Source of the DNA: CAYORM01 sp964406375
Lineage (GTDB): Bacteria; Pseudomonadota; Alphaproteobacteria; DSM-16000; Inquilinaceae
Length of the DNA stretch: 33,903 nucleotides
Assembly: GCA_964406375.1 (NCBI GenBank)
Contig: CAYORM010000032.1
Span: 1 to 33,903, forward strand
Reading direction: 5' to 3'
Both the position numbers and the translations under genes were made by a program. Positions within the stretch are counted from its first letter, which is position 1. Each line of letters opens with the position of its first letter. Shown here one piece after another: positions 15,870-23,057 of the stretch. The notes under the pieces are model-generated. The model worked only from the letters and a program-made list of their open reading frames with translations, did not search any database and was not told where the DNA came from.

Positions 15870-16607
15870 ATGTCCTTCGACCATCAGGGGCGCATCGCGA
15901 TGCGGACGGGCGCCCGCACGATCGATCAGGCGGCATTCGACGCCGGGCTTCGTGCCTTCATGCTCCGCATCTACGCGCTGATGGCCGGTGGCCTGGCGCT
16001 GAGCGGCATCGTCGCGGTGCTCGTCACCGAGACGAGCCTGTTCTTCACCTTCTTCGGCCCGATGGGGCTGACGGGGCTGGGCTGGATCGCGGTCTTCGCG
16101 CCGCTCGGGATCCTCCTGGTGCTCAGCTTCGGCGGCCGTGCGATGAGCGCCGCCACGATGACGGTGCTCTATTGGGCCTTCGTGGCGCTGCAAGGCGTCA
16201 GCCTGTCGACGCTGCTGCTCGTCTACACCAGCGAGAGCATCATCCGTGTCTTCTTCATCACCGCGGCGGCCTTCGCGGCGCTGAGCCTTTACGGCTACAC
16301 GACGCAGCGCAGCCTGTCGGGCCTCGGCTCGTTCATGATCATGGGGCTGTTCGGGCTGGTAATCGCCGCGCTGGTCAACCTGTTCCTCGGCAGCTCGACC
16401 CTGCAATTCGTGATCAGCGCCGCCGGCGTGCTGATCTTCGCGGGCCTCATCGCCTATGAGACGCAGGCGCTGAAGGAGAGCTACGCGGAGGATATGGGCC
16501 GCGAGGCGGAGAGCAAGCTCGCCATCTGGGGTGCGATCAGCCTCTATCTCGACTTCCTCAACCTGTTCCGCTTCCTGCTCTACTTCATGGGCAACCAGCG
16601 GAGCTGA
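15870..16607 (+). CDS. Bax inhibitor-1/YccA family membrane protein
   Basis: A 245-residue inner-membrane protein with seven hydrophobic segments of the BI-1/TMBIM fold. It opens with a cytoplasmic stretch (DQAAFDAGLRAFMLRIYALM) and ends with the family pattern AYETQALKESY followed by AIWGAISLYLDFLNLFRFLL. Bacterial members (YccA, BsYetJ) are linked to FtsH control or calcium leak; the role here is not shown. The start at 15870 has GGGAAGGGA just upstream and follows a TATAAT promoter. It is a single-gene unit closed by a strong terminator. Confidence 0.93.
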   Translation: MSFDHQGRIAMRTGARTIDQAAFDAGLRAFMLRIYALMAGGLALSGIVAVLVTETSLFFTFFGPMGLTGLGWIAVFAPLGILLVLSFGGRAMSAATMTVLYWAFVALQGVSLSTLLLVYTSESIIRVFFITAAAFAALSLYGYTTQRSLSGLGSFMIMGLFGLVIAALVNLFLGSSTLQFVISAAGVLIFAGLIAYETQALKESYAEDMGREAESKLAIWGAISLYLDFLNLFRFLLYFMGNQRS

Positions 16608-16632
16608 GCCAGGACCCGGCCCGGCCGTTTCG

Positions 16633-16667
16633 GCGCCCGACGGGGGGACCCGTCGGGCGCTTCCCTT
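16633..16667 (+). terminator. Rho-independent terminator after the Bax inhibitor-1 family gene
   Basis: An 11-bp perfect stem, GCGCCCGACGG (16633-16643) with CCGTCGGGCGC (16650-16660), has a GGGGAC loop and is followed by TTCCCTT. It lies 26 bp past the stop. Confidence 0.75.
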
Positions 16668-16739
16668 GCCTGATCTCCGACACGTTGCATGCCGGGGCAT
16701 TCCGGATCATCGTCGCGGCGGACCGATTCGGGAGAGCCG

Positions 16740-16934
16740 ATGAGCGGCAGCACCAACATCCCGCGCTGGATCGCGGCGGCCGGACTGGCCGGCATGGCCG
16801 GTGCCGCAGCCGAGCGGATCGGACTGAGGGCGCTGCCGCTGGAGGCGGCGGCCGACATCATCGTTCTGGCCGGTGCCATCGGCGCCGCCGTCGGCTTGGT
16901 GCTGGGCTCGCTGGCGGCGCTGCTGCGGCGCTGA
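16740..16934 (+). CDS. Small hydrophobic membrane protein, unrecognised
   Basis: A 64-residue protein with two hydrophobic stretches: about residues 9-20 (IAAAGLAGMAGAAA) and 36-59 (ADIIVLAGAIGAAVGLVLGS), ending in LLRR. It is probably a one- or two-helix inner-membrane protein with a basic cytoplasmic end. The start at 16740 is supported by GGGAGAG ten bases upstream; a longer frame from 16689 has no ribosome site. It sits between two terminators, so it would need its own promoter, which I could not identify. No family is recognised. Confidence 0.6.
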   Translation: MSGSTNIPRWIAAAGLAGMAGAAAERIGLRALPLEAAADIIVLAGAIGAAVGLVLGSLAALLRR

Positions 16935-16970
16935 GGCGAGGCGGAGCCGGCCCGGCGCGGCCCGGATACG

Positions 16971-17000
16971 AAAAAAGGGGCGGCCCGAGGGCCGCCCCTT
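16971..17000 (-). terminator. Rho-independent terminator of the pyrimidine operon
   Basis: A perfect 12-bp stem, AAGGGGCGGCCC (16975-16986) with GGGCCGCCCCTT (16989-17000), has a minimal GA loop. Read on the minus strand it is followed by six T (16976-16971). It lies 21 bp after the binding-protein stop and ends the long minus-strand operon. It may also stop transcription from the small plus-strand gene. Confidence 0.88.
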
Positions 17001-17021
17001 CGCATGTGATCCTGGCGGATC

Positions 17022-18035
17022 TCAGTAGCCGGCCTCGACCGCCCGGTCCCAGGCCGCGTGCGACCAAGCCGCGTCGCCCGGATGGGCGGTGATCACCGGG
17101 TCGCTCTCGCCCGACATCAGCACCTCGACGGTCCGCTCGAAATCGGCGGGGTCGAGACGGCCGATCTCGTCATCCGGCACGGTGATCAGCGTCGCGACGT
17201 TCTCGACCATCCGGGTCTGCACCTCCTCGGTCGCGGCGCCCGACGGATCGGCCTCGACGACATAGCCGGCGGCCTCGGCCGGATTCTCGCGGGCATAGGC
17301 CCAGCCGCGCGCCGTCGCCTTGATGAAGCGGGCCAGCCGGTCGACGTAATCGGCGTCCTCGAGGCTGCTCTCCAGCGCGTAGAGTCCGTCCTCGAGCGTC
17401 GCGACGCCCTGATCCTCGTAGAAGAAGGTGATCAGCTCGCTCTCCGGCACGCCGGCATCGATCACCTGCCAGTATTCATTGTAGATCATCGTCGAGATGC
17501 AGGCAGCTTGGTCCTGCAGCAGCGGATCGACGTTGAAGCCCTGGCGCAGCACCGTCACATCCGCATCCGAGCCGGTCGTCGAATAGCCCAGCTTCGCCAT
17601 CCAGGAGAGGAAGGGATATTCGTTGCCGGCGAACCAGACGCCTAGCGTCTTGCCGGCGAAATCCTCGGGCGTCTCGACACCGCTGTCGGTCTTGCAGGTC
17701 AGCATCATGCCGGAGCGGTCGAAGAACTGCGCGACGTTCACGAGCGGCACCCCACGCTCGCGTGCCGCCAGAGCCGAGGGCATCCAGTCGACGATCACAT
17801 CGGCGCCGCCGGCGGCGATGACCTGCGGCGGGGCGATGTCCGGGCCGCCGGGCTTGATCGTCACCTCGAGCCCCGCCTCCTCGTAATAGCCGAGCGCCTC
17901 GGCGACGTAGAAGCCGGCGAACTGGCCCTGCGTCACCCATTTCAGCTGGACGGTGAACGGATCCTGCGCCCGTGCCTCGGTGCCGGCCATGAGCAGCGCC
18001 GCCACGGCGCACGTTCCCAGAACTGCCCTCTTCAT
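17022..18035 (-). CDS. ABC importer substrate-binding protein, NMT1/THI5-like
   Basis: A 337-residue periplasmic binding protein. The signal peptide is MKRAVLGTCAVAALLMAGTE ending ARA before QDPFTVQL. The mature part has the NMT1/THI5 fold: VQLKWVTQGQFAGFYVAEALG, YYEEAGLEVTIKPGG, and a hinge segment GKTLGVWFAGNEYPF. Members bind pyrimidine-like, riboflavin-precursor or sulfonate ligands. Position at the end of a preT-preA operon suggests uracil, thymine or a dihydropyrimidine/ureido derivative; this is inference. It lies 36 bp after the permease gene and is followed by the operon terminator. Confidence 0.92.
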   Translation of the reverse strand: MKRAVLGTCAVAALLMAGTEARAQDPFTVQLKWVTQGQFAGFYVAEALGYYEEAGLEVTIKPGGPDIAPPQVIAAGGADVIVDWMPSALAARERGVPLVNVAQFFDRSGMMLTCKTDSGVETPEDFAGKTLGVWFAGNEYPFLSWMAKLGYSTTGSDADVTVLRQGFNVDPLLQDQAACISTMIYNEYWQVIDAGVPESELITFFYEDQGVATLEDGLYALESSLEDADYVDRLARFIKATARGWAYARENPAEAAGYVVEADPSGAATEEVQTRMVENVATLITVPDDEIGRLDPADFERTVEVLMSGESDPVITAHPGDAAWSHAAWDRAVEAGY

Positions 18036-18071
18036 CGCTTTCTCCTCTCCCCTCGGAGCCGCTTGGCGGGC

Positions 18072-19259
18072 TCAGGTCCCGCGAAACGAAGGTTGCCGGA
18101 ACGAAGGATGCCAGAAGGTCACGAAGCGCTCCAGGAGCGACAGGAGGCCATAGCTCGCCGAGCCGGCGAGCGCCGCGACCAGGATCGTCGCCCAGACCAT
18201 CTCGACATCCAGCCGCGCGACCTCGGTCGAGATGCGGAAGCCCATCCCGTAGATCGGCGTGCCGAAGAACTCGGCGACGATGGCGCCGATCAGCGCCAGG
18301 GTGGCGTTCAGCTTCAGTGCGTTGAAGACGAAGGGCATGGCGCCCGGCAGGCGCAGCTTGGCCAGTGTCTGCCCGTAGCTGGCGGCATAGCTGCGCATCA
18401 GATCATGCTCGATCCGCCCGGCGGATTGCAGCCCGGCCAGGGCGTTCACCAGCATCGGGAAGAACGTCATCACCACGACGACCGCCGCCTTCGAATGCCA
18501 GTCGAAGCCGAACCACATGATCATGATCGGCGCGATACCGACGATCGGCATGGCGCTGACCGCGCTGCCGAGCGGCAGGAGGCCGCGCTGGAGGAAGGGC
18601 GAGCGGTCGATCGCGACGGCGGTGAGGAAGCCCGCCCCCGATCCGATGAGAAAGCCGGGAACGGCCGAGCGCACATAGGTCTGGAAGAAGTCGACCCACA
18701 GCACGTCGGTGCTGGCGAGGAAGGTCGCGAGGATAGCGGTCGGTGCCGGCAGGAGGATGGTCGGCACCGCATAGCCCACCGTCAGCATCTCCCACAGCCA
18801 GACCAGCAGCCCGCCGAACAGCAGCGGCACGGCGATGGCGAGCAGCCGCGACCGTTCGTGCGACAGCAGCGACATCGCCCGCCACAGCGCCAGCACGACC
18901 GCAAGGCCGAAACCGATCGCGCCCGCCAGCCCCTCAAGGCGCAGCCCGGCCCAGAGCGGCGGCAGGAGCGTCCAGCCGAGCAGCACCCCGCCGGCCGCCC
19001 AAAGGAGGCCGCAGAGCAGGACCGGCACGGCCCGCACCTCGCTGGCCGCCGCGCCGGCGACCAGCACCGCCCCCAGCACCACAGGCAGCCAGTCGAGCGC
19101 GTGCAGCAGCACCCCGCCGGCCGGCGGATCGCCCGGCATCGTGGCGGGGGCGAGAAGGCCGATGACGAGTGGCAAAGCCACCGCCAGGAGCCACAGGGCA
19201 GCGCGGGCCGGCCGCGTCCGGTGCCGGATCATCGGCTGCTCGGCCGTCCGGCTGCTCAT
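18072..19259 (-). CDS. ABC importer permease with extended N-terminal membrane region
   Basis: A 395-residue BPD_transp_1-type permease. The standard SsuC-like domain occupies roughly residues 150-390, with the EAA-type cytoplasmic loop around SYAASYGQTLAKLRLPGAMP. Before it are about 130 residues with around five extra hydrophobic segments (for example LWLLAVALPLVIGLLA and GAIGFGLAVVLALW). Common SsuC/ThiX permeases are about 250-270 residues. The start at 19259 overlaps the other permease's stop by four bases (ATGA); the frame continues upstream but inside the neighbouring gene. It is expected to pair with the second permease as a heterodimer. Confidence 0.9.
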   Translation of the reverse strand: MSSRTAEQPMIRHRTRPARAALWLLAVALPLVIGLLAPATMPGDPPAGGVLLHALDWLPVVLGAVLVAGAAASEVRAVPVLLCGLLWAAGGVLLGWTLLPPLWAGLRLEGLAGAIGFGLAVVLALWRAMSLLSHERSRLLAIAVPLLFGGLLVWLWEMLTVGYAVPTILLPAPTAILATFLASTDVLWVDFFQTYVRSAVPGFLIGSGAGFLTAVAIDRSPFLQRGLLPLGSAVSAMPIVGIAPIMIMWFGFDWHSKAAVVVVMTFFPMLVNALAGLQSAGRIEHDLMRSYAASYGQTLAKLRLPGAMPFVFNALKLNATLALIGAIVAEFFGTPIYGMGFRISTEVARLDVEMVWATILVAALAGSASYGLLSLLERFVTFWHPSFRQPSFRGT

Positions 19260-20194
19260 GGCGTGCCTCCGCGGGAGGCGCGCACGATCCGCTCGGCGAC
19301 GCCGACCAGGAAGACGAGGAGGAGGGCGAGGACGGCCGACATCACCAGGGCCGACCACAACGGCACCATCTGTCCGTAATAGGAGCCTGCGAGCAGCCGC
19401 GCGCCGAGTCCGGCGACCGCCCCGGTCGGCAGCTCGCCGACGATCGCCCCGACGAGCGACAGCGCCACGCCGACCTTCAGGCTGGGAAACAGGAAGGCCA
19501 TGGCCGCCGGCCAGCGCAGCTTCCACAGCACCTGCCCGGTGCGGGCCGAATAGGTGCGCATCAGGTCGAGCTGCAGCGGGTCGGGCGAGCGCAGCCCCTT
19601 CACCATGCCGATGGTCACGGGGAAGAAGCTGAGATAGGCCGAGATCAGCGATTTCGGCAGCAGACCCGTCAGACCGAGATTGCCGAGCACGACGACGATC
19701 ATCGGTGCGATGGCGAGGATCGGGACCGTCTGGCTCGCGATCACCCAGGGCATCAGCGAGCGGTCGAGGGCGCGGACATGGACGATGCCGATGGCGAGCA
19801 GGATGCCGAGCACCGTGCCCATGGCGAAACCGGCGAGGGTCGAGCCGAGCGTGACCGCGGAATGGTAGATGAGGCTGCGATTGCTGGTGACCGCGCGCTC
19901 GACCGTGTTCTGCCAGATGTCGACGGCGATGCGGTCGGGCATCGGCAGGACCGGCCGCTCCATGCCGTGGACCTCGGCGAGGAGGTCGGCCGTCGTCCAG
20001 TCGGGCCCGCCGCGGTCCAGCGTCTCGATCGCGCGCGGGGCGTTGAGATAGGCGGCGCCGAGATACCAGAGGATGATGACGGCGGCGAGTACCGTCAGCA
20101 CCGGCAGCACGCGGTCGCGCAGCCCCGCCGAAAGGCTGCCCAGGCGGCCCGCAGTGGCCGTCAGCGCGGCGGGATCACCGGTCGTGGTGGTCAT
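19256..20194 (-). CDS. ABC importer permease
   Basis: A 312-residue BPD_transp_1-type permease. One N-terminal helix (VLPVLTVLAAVIILWYLGAA) is followed by a periplasmic stretch and then about five helices. The EAA loop is around TYSARTGQVLWKLRWPAAM, and SQTVPILAIAPMIVVVLG is the usual ThiX/SsuC core. The start at 20194 overlaps the ATPase stop as ATGA. The frame is open to 20419 but that part lies wholly inside the ATPase gene. It forms the membrane channel with the 395-residue permease. Confidence 0.93.
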   Translation of the reverse strand: MTTTTGDPAALTATAGRLGSLSAGLRDRVLPVLTVLAAVIILWYLGAAYLNAPRAIETLDRGGPDWTTADLLAEVHGMERPVLPMPDRIAVDIWQNTVERAVTSNRSLIYHSAVTLGSTLAGFAMGTVLGILLAIGIVHVRALDRSLMPWVIASQTVPILAIAPMIVVVLGNLGLTGLLPKSLISAYLSFFPVTIGMVKGLRSPDPLQLDLMRTYSARTGQVLWKLRWPAAMAFLFPSLKVGVALSLVGAIVGELPTGAVAGLGARLLAGSYYGQMVPLWSALVMSAVLALLLVFLVGVAERIVRASRGGTP

Positions 20195-21096
20195 TCGTAG
20201 CTGTGGCCGGCGCGCAGCCCCTCGCGCACCTTGTGGGCGATGGCGAGGAAGTCCGGCGTCTCGCGGATCTCGAGGCCGCGATCGGGCGGCAGATCGCTCT
20301 CGATCACATCGAGAATGCGGCCGGGGCGCGGGCTCATCACCACGATCTTGGAGGACAGGAACACCGCCTCGGGGATCGAATGGGTGACGAAGACGACGGT
20401 CAGCCGCGTCCGCCGCCACAGCTCGAGGAGGTGGACGTTGAGGTTGTCGCGTGTGATCTCGTCGAGCGCGCCGAACGGCTCATCCATTAGCAGCAGCTTC
20501 GGCTCGAAGCTCAGCGCCCGGGCGATCGAGGCGCGCTGCTGCATGCCGCCGGAGAGCTGCCAGGGGAATTTCAGCTCGAACTGGTCGAGGCCGACGGTGG
20601 CGAGCGCGGCGCGGGCGCGGCGCTGCCGTTCCTCCCGCGGCATGCCCATGATCTCGAGCGGAAGCTCGACATTGCGGCGGACATTCCGCCAGGGATAGAG
20701 CGCCGGCGCCTGAAAGACATAGCCATAGGCACGGTTGAGCCGCGCCTGTTCGGGGGTCTGGCCGTTGACGCGGATGAGGCCGGAGCTCGGCGTCTCGAGA
20801 TCGGCGATCACCCGCAACAGTGTGGTCTTGCCGCAGCCGGACGGGCCGATCAGCGAGACGAACTCCCCCGGCCGGATGACGAGATCAACATCGCGCAACG
20901 CCGTCACCGGCGTGTCGGCGGTCTGGAAGACGAGGTTCAGCCGCTCGGCCCGCACGACCGCGGCCTCCGCCGCACCGTCCGAGGGCCGGCTCGCCAGGGC
21001 GGTCGCTCCGTCACCCGGCGGCGGCGCCGCGATCATTGCGTCCTCGGGCATGCGACCACCACTCATCCGGTCATCGGTCAGGGGCTCTCGTGTCAC
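20191..21096 (-). CDS. ABC importer ATP-binding protein, SsuB/TauB-like
   Basis: A 301-residue ATPase. Walker A is GPSGCGKTT, the Q-loop is in GYVFQAPALYPWRNVRRNV, the signature is LSGGMQQR, and Walker B is LLLMDEPFGALDEIT, with the H-loop in VVFVTHSIPEAVFLS. The first 45 residues are Ala/Pro-rich and have no counterpart in SsuB. The start is GTG at 21096, overlapping the hydrolase stop; internal ATGs about 10-21 codons in are alternatives. It energises the two permeases encoded next. Confidence 0.94.
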   Translation of the reverse strand: MTREPLTDDRMSGGRMPEDAMIAAPPPGDGATALASRPSDGAAEAAVVRAERLNLVFQTADTPVTALRDVDLVIRPGEFVSLIGPSGCGKTTLLRVIADLETPSSGLIRVNGQTPEQARLNRAYGYVFQAPALYPWRNVRRNVELPLEIMGMPREERQRRARAALATVGLDQFELKFPWQLSGGMQQRASIARALSFEPKLLLMDEPFGALDEITRDNLNVHLLELWRRTRLTVVFVTHSIPEAVFLSSKIVVMSPRPGRILDVIESDLPPDRGLEIRETPDFLAIAHKVREGLRAGHSYE

Positions 21097-22349
21097 GGGG
21101 CCGCGCGTTCCTGGCGCCGGTCATATTCGAGCACGGCGCGGAGCAGGACATCGGCGCCGGCGGCGCAATGGTCGAATTCGGCGCTCTCCTCCTCATTGTG
21201 GCTGATGCCCTCGCGGCAGGGCACGAAGATCATCGCGGTGGGCGCGACGCGGGCGATATAGGCGGCGTCATGCCCCGCGCCGGAGACGATGTCGCGATGG
21301 GCGAAACCGTGCTCGGCAGCAGCCGCGCGCACCGCGGCGATGCAGTCGGCGTCGAAGCGGACGGCGGGGCTGTCCCAGATCCGGTCGAACTGCGCCGCGA
21401 GCCCGAGATCGGCGGCGATGCGCTCGATCTCCGCTTTGCAGCGCGCTTCCATTCGCGCCAGCACCGCATCGTCGGGATGGCGCAGATCGATGGTGAAGAA
21501 GACCTCGCCCGGGATGACGTTCCGGCTGTTGGGGCGGGCCTCGATGAGGCCGACGGTCGCGACGGCATCCGGCGCGAACGCCTCGGCGGTCGCGATCACC
21601 GCCTCGACCATCCGGGCTGCGCCGCGCAGCGCGTCGCGGCGCAGCCGCATCGGGGTCGTGCCGGCATGGCTCGCGCGGCCGGTGACGGTCACCTCGTACC
21701 AGCGCATGCCCTGCACCCCGGTGACGACGCCGATCACCTTCTCCTCATCCTCGAGGATCGGCCCCTGTTCGATATGGAGTTCGAAGAAGGCGCCGAGCTT
21801 CCGGCCGCCGACCGGCAGATCGCCCCGATAGCCGATGCGCTCGAGCTCGTCCCCGAAGCGCTTGCCGTCGCGATCCTCGCGGGAATAGGCGTAGTCCTGG
21901 GTGAAGACGCCGGCGAATACGCCCGAGGCGAGCATCGCCGGGGCGAAGCGCGAGCCCTCTTCGTTGGTCCAGTTGATCACCTCGATCGGCGCATTCGTCT
22001 CATAGCCGGCCGCGTGCAGCGTGCGCAGCACCTCGAGCCCGGACAGGACGCCGAGGATGCCGTCGAATTTGCCGCCGGTCGGCTGTGTGTCGAGATGGCT
22101 GCCGATACAGATCGGCGGCAGCGTGTCGTCACGGCCCGGCCGGCGGGCGAACATGTTGCCCACCGCATCCACCGTGACGGTGCAGCCGATCGCCTCGCAT
22201 TGCTGGCGGAACCAGTCGCGCACCTGGCGGTCGAGATCGGTCAGCGTCAGCCGCTTGACGCCGCCCTTCGGCGTACGGCCGATCTCGGCCGTCTCCATGA
22301 TCGTGTCCCAGAGCCGCTGCGGGTCGATGCGGAGGTTCTGCATGGGCAT
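21093..22349 (-). CDS. M20-family Zn-dependent N-carbamoyl amino acid hydrolase (beta-ureidopropionase-like)
   Basis: A 418-residue amidohydrolase of the AllC/HyuC/AmaB family. Metal-site residues seen are H85 and D96 in GSHLDTQPTGGKFDG, E130-E131 in TNEEGSRF, H192 in ELHIEQGP, and H384 in GISHNEEES. The dimerisation-domain loop GRASHAGTTPM and SGAGHDA are also present. The family cleaves N-carbamoyl amino acids or allantoate to amino acid, CO2 and ammonia. In a preT-preA operon the expected substrate is N-carbamoyl-beta-alanine, the last step of reductive uracil breakdown. Start is 22349, or 22343 (third residue). Confidence 0.92.
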   Translation of the reverse strand: MPMQNLRIDPQRLWDTIMETAEIGRTPKGGVKRLTLTDLDRQVRDWFRQQCEAIGCTVTVDAVGNMFARRPGRDDTLPPICIGSHLDTQPTGGKFDGILGVLSGLEVLRTLHAAGYETNAPIEVINWTNEEGSRFAPAMLASGVFAGVFTQDYAYSREDRDGKRFGDELERIGYRGDLPVGGRKLGAFFELHIEQGPILEDEEKVIGVVTGVQGMRWYEVTVTGRASHAGTTPMRLRRDALRGAARMVEAVIATAEAFAPDAVATVGLIEARPNSRNVIPGEVFFTIDLRHPDDAVLARMEARCKAEIERIAADLGLAAQFDRIWDSPAVRFDADCIAAVRAAAAEHGFAHRDIVSGAGHDAAYIARVAPTAMIFVPCREGISHNEEESAEFDHCAAGADVLLRAVLEYDRRQERAAP

Positions 22350-22417
22350 GCTGCTTTCGCTGAAGGCGGGCGAAACCGGGTCGCCCCGATCGTGGTGGCG
22401 TCAGGGCATGCGGGGGG

Positions 22418-22966
22418 TCAGGGCGGTGCGGCGCGGGCGAGCTCGACCTCCGCTTCCGCCAGCTCGGTACCGGTGCCGGCGATCCGGAAGGCGAGCGACA
22501 GCCGGTCGGACGACAGCAGCGTGGCCTCCCAGCTCTGTTCGACCGGGGCGGTCGGATCGCCGTGGTCGTCGATCTCGATGTTGAGCGTCGCGCCTTCGAT
22601 CCACGCGGTTACCGTCTCGCCGGCATCGGCGTCGGTCGCGGTGTAGGTCCCGAGGACCGCCGGTGCGAAGCCCAGGCTGCGCCGGCGCTCGCTCAGGCCC
22701 GCCCCCGCGCCGCCGGGTTCGAGCGCGGTCCAGTCGAGCCGGAAACCGCCATCGGCCGCCGGGGTGATGCGCATCTCCAGGTTGCGCGGGACGTTGACCA
22801 GGGTCGCGGCGCCCTGCCAGCGCCCGGCGAAATCGGCGAGCTCAGCGGACGTAACACCACCGGCCAGCGGCCCGGCCTGCGGCACACAGGCCACGACCGA
22901 TGACGCCAGCAGCGCCACCAGCACCGTCCGGGCAGCCGCACGCCGTCCGATCACCCTCGCCGCCAT
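22418..22966 (-). CDS. Putative lipoprotein of unknown function inside the pyrimidine operon
   Basis: A 182-residue protein with a lipoprotein signal: an arginine-rich N-terminus, the hydrophobic stretch TVLVALLASSVVA and a lipobox VVAC at residues 24-27. The mature part begins VPQAGPLAGG and contains FAGRWQGAATLVN, then alternating strands with many Glu, Thr and Ala residues (TVTAWIEGATLNIEID). A small beta-barrel domain anchored to a membrane is likely. I recognise no family. It sits between preA (91 bp gap containing a strong hairpin) and the hydrolase (68 bp gap), in the place where many related operons carry dihydropyrimidinase. Orientation suggests co-transcription. Confidence 0.75.
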   Translation of the reverse strand: MAARVIGRRAAARTVLVALLASSVVACVPQAGPLAGGVTSAELADFAGRWQGAATLVNVPRNLEMRITPAADGGFRLDWTALEPGGAGAGLSERRRSLGFAPAVLGTYTATDADAGETVTAWIEGATLNIEIDDHGDPTAPVEQSWEATLLSSDRLSLAFRIAGTGTELAEAEVELARAAPP

Positions 22967-23007
22967 CCCTCTCGGCTCCCCGTCCGTTCACCTGCCCCGG
23001 ATGATGC

Positions 23008-23043
23008 CGCCGTCCCGCCCGCACCCGCAAGGGGCGGGCGGCG
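23008..23043 (-). repeat. Strong hairpin between preA and the lipoprotein gene
   Basis: CGCCG plus CCCGCCC (23008-23020, with one bulged T) pairs with GGGCGGG plus CGGCG (23032-23043), giving 12 base pairs and an 11-nt loop. No T-run follows on the minus strand. It may protect the preT-preA message or reduce downstream expression. Confidence 0.45.
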
Positions 23044-23057
23044 ATGCCCCTAGCGCC

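Noticed and set aside
15752..16459. A 235-codon open frame overlapping the Bax inhibitor-1 family gene.
   Set aside because: Its translation is Arg/His/Asp-rich with no domain, and the +1-shifted frame encodes a clear BI-1 membrane protein with a ribosome site.
18063..20200. Long plus-strand open frames opposite the importer permeases.
   Set aside because: Their translations are repetitive Arg/His/Gln/Asp sequences from antisense of hydrophobic codons; the minus strand encodes coherent permeases with ATGA overlaps.
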